Source: an uncultured Eggerthellaceae bacterium (GTDB taxonomy: Bacteria > Actinomycetota > Coriobacteriia > Coriobacteriales > Eggerthellaceae). From it: 13,728 nucleotides of DNA. Location: NCBI GenBank assembly GCA_934668515.1, contig CAKUNS010000037.1:1-13728 (forward strand), read 5' to 3'. Below are positions 6,725 to 13,728 of this stretch, in pieces; the first letter of the stretch is position 1, and each line of letters begins with the position of its first letter. A program made the translations under genes and the position numbers. The notes beneath the pieces were generated by a model. The model made no database searches. It was not told the origin of the DNA and saw only the letters and a list, made by a program, of their open reading frames with translations.

Positions 6725-7267
6725 CTATGCCTGATCTTTATACAGCAAGCAAACGGCCGTGGCCGAAATGCCCTCTTCGCGGCCTTCGAAACCCAAATGC
6801 TCAGTGGTGGTTGCCTTCACGCCGACGTTGTCAACCGGGATGCCCATAGCCTGAGCCAAATTGGCGCGCATCCCCTCGCGATGGGGGCTGAGCTTGGGCG
6901 CCTGAGCGGCAACGACCGTGTCGACGTCGATGATGCGATAGCCCGCGTCGCGAACGACCTGCGCCACATGCGAAAGCAGAACCATAGAATCGGCTCCCGC
7001 GTATGCCGGGTCGGTGTCGGGGAACAATTTCCCGATGTCGCCGCCACGGATGGCGCCAAGCAAAGCATCGGAAACGGCATGCGCAAGCACGTCAGCATCG
7101 GAATGGCCCAAAAGACCCAGCGTGTGAGGGATCTCAACCCCGCCAAGAATAAGCTTGCGACCTTCTACCAAGGCATGAACATCCATGCCCTGCCCCACAC
7201 GCAATCGCATGGGATCAAACGGCTCGGAAGCGATCGGCTTGGGTGCGACCGCGGATTCGCCGGCCAT
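6725..7267 (-). CDS. ispF: 2-C-methyl-D-erythritol 2,4-cyclodiphosphate synthase
   Basis: IspF converts CDP-methylerythritol 2-phosphate to the 2,4-cyclodiphosphate, releasing CMP, in the MEP isoprenoid pathway. Metal ligands are in the GMDVHAL motif (D29, H31) and HSDADVLAHAVSDALLGA (H55). GDIGKLFPDTD and the C-terminal KATTTEHLGFEGREEGISA are family hallmarks. The 180-residue length includes about 20 extra N-terminal residues before MRLRVGQG. I chose ATG 7267, which overlaps the ispD TAA by one base (TAATG), because AAAAGGA (7283-7277) lies 9 nt before it. An in-frame ATG at 7276 would directly abut that site. An ATG nearer the conserved core (7210) has no ribosome binding site. The partner IspD supplies a precursor two steps earlier and is adjacent. 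Confidence 0.95.
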   Translation of the reverse strand: MAGESAVAPKPIASEPFDPMRLRVGQGMDVHALVEGRKLILGGVEIPHTLGLLGHSDADVLAHAVSDALLGAIRGGDIGKLFPDTDPAYAGADSMVLLSHVAQVVRDAGYRIIDVDTVVAAQAPKLSPHREGMRANLAQAMGIPVDNVGVKATTTEHLGFEGREEGISATAVCLLYKDQA

Positions 7268-8136
7268 TACTTGCATTCCTTTTGATACAAATGGATGACC
7301 GCGGCCTCGAGAAGATCGTAATCTTCAGGATACGTGAGCTTCAGGTTGTCGCGCTTGCCCTCGACCACCAGCACACGTCCGCCCAAACGCTCGATAAGCG
7401 CGGAGTCGTCGGTGCCGACGAAGCCGTCGGACAACGCCGAGGCATGAGCACGGCGATAGATGCCCGAGCGGAAGATCTGGGGCGTCTGGGCGTTCCAGAA
7501 AACGCTGCGGTCGGGGGTGCCCACGATGATGCCGTTCTCGACAACTTTGAGCGTGTCAACCGCAGGACAAGCCACCACGGCGCCGTCGCAATCGCTGTTG
7601 CCCTTGAGCATGGCAATGGTGTGCGAGATAAGCTCGGGGGTGACCAGCGGACGCGCGCCGTCATGAAGGATGACGCATTCGAATTCCTCGGGGACGAACT
7701 CAAGACCCGAAAATGCCGACTCTTGGCGCGAGGGGCCTGAAGGGGCAACAACGACCGGGGTGACGAACGGGAACGGATCGATGGCACGTTTCAGATACTC
7801 GTCAGCGCGTTCCTCGGGACACACGACAACAATAAGGCCAACGTCGCCAACGGCATCGAATGCCTCGGCAGACCACGTGAGAACCGGCTTGCCGGCGATC
7901 TCGACCAGCTGTTTGCCGCCTTCCTTGCCGAAGCGCTCGCCCGAGCCGCCAGCCAAGATGATGGCAGCGGTTTTAGGATGCTTGTCCACCTTGCCCGTAA
8001 TGCAACGAAGAGAAGATCGAAGCGTTTCGAGATCGATATCAGAATCGCGCTTGGTGCGAACAGCATCGGGGATGTCAAGCACATCGACGCTGTCCACCGC
8101 GTCCATGCGCGATGCAGGATCAGTGATTTGAGACAT
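7267..8136 (-). CDS. ispD: 2-C-methyl-D-erythritol 4-phosphate cytidylyltransferase
   Basis: IspD joins CTP and methylerythritol 4-phosphate to give CDP-methylerythritol in the MEP pathway. The nucleotide-binding loop AIILAGGSGERFG with the following GGKQ (about 58-76), HDGARPLV (158-165), FWNAQTPQIF (213-222), and TDDSALIER...EGKRDNLKLTYPEDY (242-273) are all intact. At 289 residues it is longer than the usual 225-235 because of an Asp-rich N-terminal extension of about 55 residues with no recognised domain. ATG 8136 is supported by AAAAGGA 5 nt upstream, so the extension seems to be translated. It begins 84 nt after the clpC stop, with a GC-rich hairpin between them, and its stop overlaps the ispF start. 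Confidence 0.96.
   Translation of the reverse strand: MSQITDPASRMDAVDSVDVLDIPDAVRTKRDSDIDLETLRSSLRCITGKVDKHPKTAAIILAGGSGERFGKEGGKQLVEIAGKPVLTWSAEAFDAVGDVGLIVVVCPEERADEYLKRAIDPFPFVTPVVVAPSGPSRQESAFSGLEFVPEEFECVILHDGARPLVTPELISHTIAMLKGNSDCDGAVVACPAVDTLKVVENGIIVGTPDRSVFWNAQTPQIFRSGIYRRAHASALSDGFVGTDDSALIERLGGRVLVVEGKRDNLKLTYPEDYDLLEAAVIHLYQKECK
7277..7283 (-). promoter_or_regulatory. ribosome binding site deciding the ispF start
   Basis: AAAAGGA lies inside the last codons of ispD. It is 9 nt from ATG 7267 but 0 nt from the upstream in-frame ATG 7276, favouring the former and translational coupling to ispD. Confidence 0.55.
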
Positions 8137-8178
8137 GGCGTTCCTTTTCTGCCGTCTTTTTCGATGGAACCATACTAC

Positions 8179-8204
8179 CGCGAGCGCGCCGAAGCGCGCA
8201 CGCG
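8179..8204 (-). other. GC-rich hairpin with UUCG tetraloop between clpC and ispD
   Basis: On the minus strand CGCG-T-GCGCGC, loop TTCG, then GCGCGC-T-CGCG: ten GC pairs and a T-T mismatch, capped by the very stable C(UUCG)G tetraloop. No U-run follows, so it is not a classical intrinsic terminator. Weak flanking complementarity (TTTTCGA near 8158-8164 with TCGAAAA at 8209-8215) could extend it. It may mark the clpC 3' end, slow polymerase, or protect processed mRNA. Confidence 0.5.
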
Positions 8205-8220
8205 ATTGTCGAAAAGAAGG

Positions 8221-10791
8221 TTAGTCGGCAGCGCCGCCAGCCGCAGGAAGGCCGCCTGCGGGAGCACCCGCATGACCCAGGTTGTAGTCGCGAAGCAAAA
8301 GGTCGGTTTCGCGAGCGATGCTATCGCGCTTGCGCGGGGCAGGGATCTCGCCCTGGCCAGCCACAAACACCAACTTCTCGCCAGTTTCGTCGACATCGAC
8401 GTCAACGATAGAGCCGGCGCTCCACTTGCCCTCGAGGATCTGCTCGGACAGCGGGTCTTCCAGCTTGCTTTGGATCTCGCGACGCAGCGGACGAGCGCCG
8501 AACACGCGGTCGGTGCCGTTCTTGGCGATAAGGGCGCACGCAGCATCGGTCAGGTTAATGGACATGCCCATGGCGACCATGCGCTCGCGCAGGTCGGCCA
8601 CCATCAGACGGACGATCTGGACCAACTCGTCGTCAGAAAGGCTCTTGAAGACGATGATTTCGTCAACACGATTCAGGAACTCGGGGCGGAACAACTTCTT
8701 CAGCTCGCCCATAACGCGACCGCGGATTTCCTTGTCGGAAAGGCCGGCGGAAGGATCGGTCGAGAAGCCAAGCGTCTGCGTCTCGGAGATGTCGCGGGCG
8801 CCGACGTTGCTGGTCATGATGATGACGGTGTTACGGAAGTCGACAGTGCGACCCTGGCCATCGGTCAAACGGCCCTCTTCAAGGATCTGAAGCAGGATGT
8901 TGAAGACGTCGGGATGAGCCTTCTCGATCTCGTCGAACAGCACCACCGAATACGGGCGCTGGCGAACGGCCTTAGTAAGCTCGCCGCCCTCGTCGTAGCC
9001 AACGTATCCCGGAGGGGCGCCAACCAGGCGCGAAACCGTGTGCTTCTCCATATACTCGGACATATCGAACGAGATCAGCGCCTCTTCGCTGTTGAACAGG
9101 AACTCGGCCAACGCCTTCGCGAGCTCGGTCTTGCCGACGCCCGAAGGGCCCGAGAAGATGAACGAACCGGCAGGACGCTTGGGATCTTTCAAGCCCGCAC
9201 GCGAACGACGGATAGCCTTGGAAAGAGCCGTGACCGCCTCGTCCTGGCCGATGACGCGCTCGTGAAGAACGCCTTCCATGCGCAGGAGCTTGTCAGTTTC
9301 GGCCTCGGTCAAGTTGGAAACGGGAACGCCGGTGGTCATCGAGACGACGTCGGCGATGTCTTGAACGGAAACCTCCTGAACCTGCTTGGAGGAATTCTCT
9401 TCCCAGTCCTTCTGGGCGGCGTCGCGCTCGGCCTTGAGCTTGGTTTCCTCATCGCGCAGCTCGGCAGCACGCTCGAAGTCTTGATCGGCAATGGCGGTTT
9501 CCTTCTCGCCCTTCACGTGGCGCAGCCTGTCATCCAGATCGCGCAGCTCGGGCGGAAGCGTCATGTTGCGGATGCGCATGCGCGCGCCGGCCTCGTCGAT
9601 GACGTCGACGGCCTTGTCGGGAAGGAAGCGATCCTGAATGTAGCGGTCGGAAAGCTGCACGGCGGCCTGAAGCGCCTCGTCGGTGAAACGGACATGATGG
9701 TGCTCTTCGTAGCGATCGCGCAGGCCTTCGAGGATGCGCGTGGCCTGCTCTTCGTTGGGCTCGCCAACGGTGATGGGCTGGAAGCGGCGCTCGAGCGCGG
9801 AGTCCTTCTCAAGGTGCTTGCGATATTCGTCGATGGTAGTGGCGCCGATGACCTGGATCTCGCCACGGGACAGCGGCGGCTTGAGGATGGCTGCGGCATC
9901 GATGGAGCCTTCAGCGGAACCCGCACCGATCAGGGTATGGATCTCGTCGATGAACAGGATGACGTCGCCCGCCTCCTGAACTTCTTTGATGCATTTCTTC
10001 AGGCGATCCTCGAATTCGCCGCGGTACTTGGAACCAGCGACCAGCGCAGAGATATCAAGCGTGATCAAACGCTTGTCGCGCAGGATATCGGGAACCTGAT
10101 TGGAAACGATGAGCTGAGCCAAGCCCTCGACGACGGCAGTTTTGCCAACGCCCGGCTCGCCGATGAGAAGCGGGTTGTTCTTCTGACGACGCGAAAGAAT
10201 CTGCATGATGCGCTCGATCTCGCCGGCGCGGCCGATAACGGGGTCAAGGGCGCCCTCACGTGCCTTCTTGGTAAGGTCGGTGCCGAATTCCTTCAGCATG
10301 TCGCTGGAGGAAGAGGTGGATGCGAAGGGACTGCGGCCGGCGTACACCGGGCTTTGGCCGACCAAATCGTTCAGGGCGCCGCGTACATCATCGCCGGAAA
10401 CGCCCATACGCCCCAGCACGTCAAGCGCCGTGCCCTCGCCCTCGCGGACGATGCCCAGCAGCAAGTGCTCGGTGGAGATGTAGCTTTGACCCATCTGCAT
10501 AGCCTCGCGCATAGCGTTCTCAAGAACGCGCTTCACGCGCGGCGTGAACGACAGATGACCCGAAACGTCGGCGTCGGCGTCGATGACGACGGCCTGACGG
10601 ATTGCCTGCATGGTGTCATCGTACTTAACGTTCAGACGCTCGAGCGCCTGCGCGGCAAGGCCGTCCTTTTCCTGGATAAGGCCGAGCAGGATATGCTCGG
10701 TTCCGACATACGGCTGGTTGAGCTTGCGGGCCTCTTCCTGAGCAAGGACCAGAACCTTGCGAGCCTTGTCGGTGAATTTCTCGAAAGACAT
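8221..10791 (-). CDS. clpC: ATP-dependent Clp protease ATP-binding subunit ClpC
   Basis: This 856-residue Hsp100 unfoldase uses ATP to unfold proteins and feed them to ClpP. A double Clp N-domain (about 4-145) is followed by AAA+ module 1 with Walker A GEPGVGKT (211-218) and Walker B VILFIDE (278-284). The middle UVR-type coiled coil (about 420-460, with DQDFERAAELRDEETKLKAE) distinguishes ClpC from ClpB and ClpA. AAA+ module 2 has Walker A GPSGVGKT (548-555) and Walker B VVLFDE (616-621). The C-terminal D2-small domain is complete, with an extra Gly/Ala/Pro-rich tail. AGGA lies 6 nt before ATG 10791. It has its own promoter with a CIRCE operator inside it, pointing to HrcA heat-shock control. 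No ctsR or mcsA/mcsB gene is adjacent, unlike in Firmicutes. Confidence 0.97.
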   Translation of the reverse strand: MSFEKFTDKARKVLVLAQEEARKLNQPYVGTEHILLGLIQEKDGLAAQALERLNVKYDDTMQAIRQAVVIDADADVSGHLSFTPRVKRVLENAMREAMQMGQSYISTEHLLLGIVREGEGTALDVLGRMGVSGDDVRGALNDLVGQSPVYAGRSPFASTSSSSDMLKEFGTDLTKKAREGALDPVIGRAGEIERIMQILSRRQKNNPLLIGEPGVGKTAVVEGLAQLIVSNQVPDILRDKRLITLDISALVAGSKYRGEFEDRLKKCIKEVQEAGDVILFIDEIHTLIGAGSAEGSIDAAAILKPPLSRGEIQVIGATTIDEYRKHLEKDSALERRFQPITVGEPNEEQATRILEGLRDRYEEHHHVRFTDEALQAAVQLSDRYIQDRFLPDKAVDVIDEAGARMRIRNMTLPPELRDLDDRLRHVKGEKETAIADQDFERAAELRDEETKLKAERDAAQKDWEENSSKQVQEVSVQDIADVVSMTTGVPVSNLTEAETDKLLRMEGVLHERVIGQDEAVTALSKAIRRSRAGLKDPKRPAGSFIFSGPSGVGKTELAKALAEFLFNSEEALISFDMSEYMEKHTVSRLVGAPPGYVGYDEGGELTKAVRQRPYSVVLFDEIEKAHPDVFNILLQILEEGRLTDGQGRTVDFRNTVIIMTSNVGARDISETQTLGFSTDPSAGLSDKEIRGRVMGELKKLFRPEFLNRVDEIIVFKSLSDDELVQIVRLMVADLRERMVAMGMSINLTDAACALIAKNGTDRVFGARPLRREIQSKLEDPLSEQILEGKWSAGSIVDVDVDETGEKLVFVAGQGEIPAPRKRDSIARETDLLLRDYNLGHAGAPAGGLPAAGGAAD

Positions 10792-10834
10792 GGATGATCC
10801 TAACTCGAGACTTTACGAACACGCTTGATGGCAA

Positions 10835-10862
10835 GGCGGCGGGGTCGATTCGCCCCGCCGCC
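10835..10862 (-). other. strong hairpin in the clpC mRNA leader
   Basis: A perfect 10-bp arm pair, GGCGGCGGGG (10835-10844) and CCCCGCCGCC (10853-10862), has an 8-nt loop. It lies downstream of the predicted clpC promoter and 44 nt before the start codon, so it should be in the clpC 5' untranslated region. No U-run follows in the minus direction. Possible roles are mRNA stabilisation or temperature-sensitive structure; a terminator for lysS readthrough is less likely. Confidence 0.55.
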
Positions 10863-10878
10863 GAGTTTTCCGATTTTG

Positions 10879-10908
10879 ATACTAGCACTCGATTAGCACG
10901 AGTGCCAA
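10879..10908 (-). promoter_or_regulatory. clpC promoter (-35 TTGGCA, -10 TAGTAT)
   Basis: On the minus strand TTGGCA (10908-10903, 5/6 to consensus) is separated by 18 nt from TAGTAT (10884-10879, 4/6). Transcription would start near 10872, giving an approximately 80-nt leader. The CIRCE element occupies the spacer and overlaps both hexamers, a typical repressor position. Confidence 0.6.
10882..10908. promoter_or_regulatory. CIRCE element, predicted HrcA operator of clpC
   Basis: The sequence is CTAGCACTC, 9 nt, GAGTGCCAA. It matches the CIRCE consensus TTAGCACTC-N9-GAGTGCTAA at 8 of 9 positions in each arm with the exact 9-nt spacing. CIRCE is bound by HrcA, a heat-sensitive repressor of groE/dnaK-type genes. 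Here it implies heat-inducible clpC. The hrcA gene itself is not in the window. Confidence 0.88.
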
Positions 10909-10968
10909 AGCCACACGGATAGCCGATGGATTTGAAACCGTTCCGTAAAAAGAAGGAGCTATAGGCGG

Positions 10969-13236
10969 CTAAGCCTGAAAGGAATCCTTGTCGGGATCGG
11001 TTTCCTTCATGGCTTCGATGACGCTGGCGAACAGGTCGTCGAGCTCCATGTCGTTGATAGCTGCGCCGCGCGTGATGTTGTCGCGGTTGCAACCGGCGGC
11101 GAACTTCTTGTCCTTGAACTTCTTCTTAAGGCTCTTAACGCTGAAGTCCTGAACCGACTTGCTGGGACGCATCAAAACGCACGCCTGGATAAGACCGGAA
11201 AGCTCGTCGCAAGCGAACAGAACCTTCTCCATCTTGCACTCGGGAACCGGGAGGTTCTCGTTCAGATCTGAGTTATGCGTCTGGATGCAACGCGTGAGAA
11301 TGGGATTGGCGCCTGCCTGCTCGAGCATCTCGGCAGCCTTGAGCGTATGATCGACAGCAGTCGGGAACTCTTCCCAATCGATGTCATGCAAAAGGCCAAC
11401 GATGCCCCAGAAGTCGATGTTCTCGGGGTCGTGCTTCTGCGCGTAATAGCGCATGAGCGCCTCGAGCGTGAGACCGTGATGGATGTGGAACTCGTCGGAG
11501 TTGTGAGCCTTCAGCAGCTCGAATGCCTGATCGCGCGTGATGCCGGCGTCAACCTTCTGCCCGGCGACAGGCGCTGCGACGGTTGCTGCTCGAGGATCGC
11601 GCTCGTCAGCGGCGGTGTCGGCCGCCTCAACTTCATCAGCCTCGCATGCCTTGGCCTGAATCGGAACGTCAGCTTCGACAGCTGGCTGGGCAGCAACGGC
11701 TGCAGCGGCCTTGTTCGGGTTGTTGGTGTTGCGCTCGGGACGCATATGCGGGAACAAAAGCACGTCGCGGATGGCGGGCTGGTCGGTAAGAAGCATGATC
11801 ATGCGATCGATGCCGATGCCGATGCCACCAGCAGGCGGCATGCCGTACTCGAGCGCGCGGACGTAATCGTAGTCGTATTCCATGGCTTCGTCATCGCCGG
11901 CAGCCTTGGCGGCAACCTGGTCGGCGAATCGAGACTCCTGATCGACGGGGTCGTTCAGCTCGGTGAAGGCGTTGGCGTACTCGTGACCGGCGATGACCAG
12001 CTCGAAGCGGTCGGTCAGGCGCGGGTCAGAGGGCTTGCGCTTGGCAAGCGGCGACACCTCGACCGGGTAGTCGCAAACGAACGTGGGGTTGACGATCTGG
12101 GACTCGCACAGTTCATCGTACAAGGTGAACAGCATCTTGCCAGCGCCCCACTCCTCGTTCCACTCGAGGTGCTTGGCGTCGAGGATCTCACGGTAGCGCT
12201 CGACGGGCGTATCGATGTCAACCCGCTCGCCAATGACCTCGCTGACCAGATCGGCCATGGAGACGGAGCGCCACACACCGGACAAGTCGAAGGTGTTGCC
12301 CTGATACTGGATGACCTCGGTGTCGGACACGGCATGCAAACCGGCCTTGATAAAGCCCATGGCCAGCTCTTTCATGCCCTCGACGTCGGAGAAGGCGCAG
12401 TATGCCTCGACCGAGGTGAACTCGGGGTTGTGCGTGGCGTCCATGCCCTCATTGCGGAACTGACGGCCGATTTCGTACACACGATCAAGACCGCCAACCA
12501 GCAGGCGCTTCAGGTGAAGCTCGGTGGCAATGCGCAGGTAGCACTCCTGATTGAGCGCGTTGAAGTGCGTGATGAACGGCTTGGCATTCGCACCGCCAAG
12601 CGTCTCTTGAAGAATAGGTGTCTCAACCTCGAGATAACCCTGAGCGTTCATGTACGAACGGCAAGCAGAGATGATCTTCGAGCGTTTGATGAACACGTCT
12701 TTAACGTCGAGGTTCATGACCATGTCGACGTAACGCTGACGATAGCGCATCTCTTTGTCGGTGATGCCATGGAACTTCTCGGGCAGAGGGCGAAGCGACT
12801 TCGAAAGAAGCACGAACGAATCGACGGCAATGGAGAGCTCGCCGCGCTTGGAGCGCATGACGTTGCCTTCAACGCCGATCCAGTCGCCCATGTCGAGGTC
12901 TTTCATTTCCTCGAAGGCCTCTTCACCAAGGAAGTTGACGCGGCAGAACAGCTGGATATCACCCTCGCGCTCGCGCAGGACCATGAACATGATCTTGCCC
13001 TGCTTGCGGATGGCCATAATGCGACCGGCAACCTTAACGCGGTCGTCAAGCGTGACGCCGTCTTCGAGCGTTGCGTACTTCTCTTTGATCTGATCGACGT
13101 GCATGTCGTAATCGAAGCGCATGCCATACGGCTGCTTGCCCGCAGCGTACAGCGCCTCGCGCTTGGCCTTGCGCACCTCGATGGGGTCGTCCTCGATAAG
13201 GGCTTCCGCCTGTACCTGGTTGTTGTCCTGCGTCAT
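10969..13236 (-). CDS. lysS: lysine--tRNA ligase (class II) fused to a C-terminal HD-superfamily domain
   Basis: Residues 1-502 are a complete class II LysRS charging tRNA-Lys. They comprise an OB-fold anticodon-binding domain (about 65-147), motif 1 (about 185-207), motif 2 (256-279, GRQFRNEGMDATHNPEFTSVEAY split around R259) and motif 3 (469-480, AGGIGIGIDRM), ending LFPHMRPERN. A low-complexity Ala/Glu/Asp linker (503-562) follows. Residues about 563-755 look like an HD-superfamily phosphohydrolase, with His586/587 in HIHHGLTLEALM, His617-Asp618 in GLLHDIDW, His654 in QTHNSD and Asp677 in FACDELSGL, so the metal-binding set appears intact. Bacterial LysRS usually ends near 490-510 residues. 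AAGGAA lies 4 nt before ATG 13236. An intrinsic terminator precedes the gene by 21 nt. The HD substrate is unknown; the frame is continuous through the linker, with no sign of frameshift. Confidence 0.93.
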   Translation of the reverse strand: MTQDNNQVQAEALIEDDPIEVRKAKREALYAAGKQPYGMRFDYDMHVDQIKEKYATLEDGVTLDDRVKVAGRIMAIRKQGKIMFMVLREREGDIQLFCRVNFLGEEAFEEMKDLDMGDWIGVEGNVMRSKRGELSIAVDSFVLLSKSLRPLPEKFHGITDKEMRYRQRYVDMVMNLDVKDVFIKRSKIISACRSYMNAQGYLEVETPILQETLGGANAKPFITHFNALNQECYLRIATELHLKRLLVGGLDRVYEIGRQFRNEGMDATHNPEFTSVEAYCAFSDVEGMKELAMGFIKAGLHAVSDTEVIQYQGNTFDLSGVWRSVSMADLVSEVIGERVDIDTPVERYREILDAKHLEWNEEWGAGKMLFTLYDELCESQIVNPTFVCDYPVEVSPLAKRKPSDPRLTDRFELVIAGHEYANAFTELNDPVDQESRFADQVAAKAAGDDEAMEYDYDYVRALEYGMPPAGGIGIGIDRMIMLLTDQPAIRDVLLFPHMRPERNTNNPNKAAAAVAAQPAVEADVPIQAKACEADEVEAADTAADERDPRAATVAAPVAGQKVDAGITRDQAFELLKAHNSDEFHIHHGLTLEALMRYYAQKHDPENIDFWGIVGLLHDIDWEEFPTAVDHTLKAAEMLEQAGANPILTRCIQTHNSDLNENLPVPECKMEKVLFACDELSGLIQACVLMRPSKSVQDFSVKSLKKKFKDKKFAAGCNRDNITRGAAINDMELDDLFASVIEAMKETDPDKDSFQA

Positions 13237-13257
13237 GTTCTTCCTTACCTGTTAATG

Positions 13258-13281
13258 AAAAAGGCCCAGCTAAGCCGGGCC
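13258..13281 (-). terminator. intrinsic terminator between greA and lysS
   Basis: On the minus strand GGCCCGGC-TTA-GCTGGGCC (8-bp stem including one G-T pair) is followed by TTTTT (13262-13258). It lies 34 nt after the greA stop and ends only 21 nt before the lysS ATG, leaving no room for a normal promoter between it and lysS. Confidence 0.85.
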
Positions 13282-13315
13282 TTCGCATGGCGTTCGAAAA
13301 GAAGGCCGTGTGGGA

Positions 13316-13728
13316 CTAGTGCTCGATCTTGATGATCTTCATCTCGATCTTACGGCCGGTGGGACCGGTGGTCTCGATCTCGTCGCCCTTCTTGTGGCCG
13401 ATGAGCGCAGCGCCAACCGGGGACTCATTGGAGATACGGCCGGAAGCCACGTCGGCCTCGGCACCGCCCACGATGGTGAAGACACGCTCGCGGCCGCCCA
13501 TTTCGATGGTGACGGTGGAACCGATGTTCACCTTCGAAGAACGCTTAGGGGCCGCGACGACAGTAGCCTCGGAAAGGATATGGTTGATCTCGGCGATGCG
13601 AGCCTCGACCATGCCCTGCTCGTTCTTGGCGTCATCGTACTCGGAGTTCTCGGAGATGTCGCCGAACTCGCGAGCGACCTTGATGCGGTCGCCGATCTCA
13701 GCGCGCTTCTCGGTTTCGAGGTAGTTCA
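13316..13728 (-). CDS. greA: transcription elongation factor GreA, partial (5' end beyond window)
   Basis: The frame is open to the right edge and gives 136 residues plus the stop at 13316. The visible N-terminal part is the antiparallel coiled coil (NYLETEKRAEIGDRIKVARE), with the tip motif GDISENSEYDDAKNEQ carrying the acidic residues that reach the RNA polymerase active centre. The C-terminal FKBP-like domain follows (about the last 75 residues, with NIGSTVTIEM, SNESPVGAALIGHKKGD and MKIIKIEH). GreA rescues backtracked polymerase by stimulating transcript cleavage. About 20-25 N-terminal residues are missing relative to the usual length of about 158. It is followed by its own terminator and then lysS; a greA-lysS order is common in bacteria. 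Confidence 0.95.
   Translation of the reverse strand, partial: NYLETEKRAEIGDRIKVAREFGDISENSEYDDAKNEQGMVEARIAEINHILSEATVVAAPKRSSKVNIGSTVTIEMGGRERVFTIVGGAEADVASGRISNESPVGAALIGHKKGDEIETTGPTGRKIEMKIIKIEH

Noticed and set aside
7978..10797. 939-codon plus-strand open frame antisense to clpC and part of ispD
   Set aside because: It mirrors clpC codon by codon. The long frame comes from GC-rich codon bias; the translation has no domain features and the opposite strand is unmistakably ClpC.
13237..13315. possible T-box or lysine riboswitch in front of lysS
   Set aside because: The intergenic stretch is only 79 nt and has no T-box sequence or multi-helix leader; only a simple terminator is visible.
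11275..13332. 685-codon plus-strand open frame antisense to lysS
   Set aside because: It is a shadow of lysS; the translation is a low-information Val/Leu/Gly/Asp mix, with no matching RBS or promoter.

Overview
This window looks like the chromosome of a Gram-positive, moderately high-GC actinobacterium. The best guess is the class Coriobacteriia (Eggerthella/Slackia relatives). The grounds are a polytopic membrane protein with a C-terminal LuxR-type helix-turn-helix (a fusion frequent in that group), a von Willebrand factor A (VWA) pilus-type adhesin, a CIRCE/HrcA-type heat-shock operator and a ClpC chaperone. The taxonomic call is inference; no rRNA or other marker is present.

Left part (1-3400): the first 412 codons of a secreted VWA adhesin lie on the minus strand and run off the left edge. 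A 433-bp AT-richer intergenic region separates it from a divergent plus-strand gene for a 533-residue membrane-embedded LuxR-family regulator. The intergenic region holds a near-perfect 30-bp palindrome, two poly-C tracts and a consensus -10 hexamer. The layout suggests the regulator controls the adhesin or itself, but this is not proven by sequence.

Middle (3300-8140): a short region with an imperfect 35-bp repeat and an intrinsic terminator is followed, all on the minus strand, by a 99-residue unrecognised protein, a peptidase-U32/TrhP-like tRNA-modification protein, cysS, ispF and ispD. ispD-ispF-cysS-U32 are tightly packed or overlapping and look like one operon (isoprenoid precursor synthesis, Cys-tRNA charging, tRNA wobble modification).

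Right part (8140-13728): clpC with a CIRCE operator inside its promoter and a strong hairpin in its leader; a lysyl-tRNA synthetase fused through an Ala/acidic linker to a C-terminal HD-superfamily domain; and the 3' part of greA, which runs off the right edge. An intrinsic terminator sits only 21 nt before the lysS start codon.

The right two thirds is a housekeeping block resembling the clpC-ispD-ispF-cysS neighbourhood of other Gram-positives, but lacks ctsR, mcsA/B, radA and disA in the window. The most noteworthy items are the LysRS-HD fusion, the palindromic element between adhesin and regulator, and the terminator in front of lysS. I found no tRNA, rRNA, insertion sequence, phage gene or CRISPR array.
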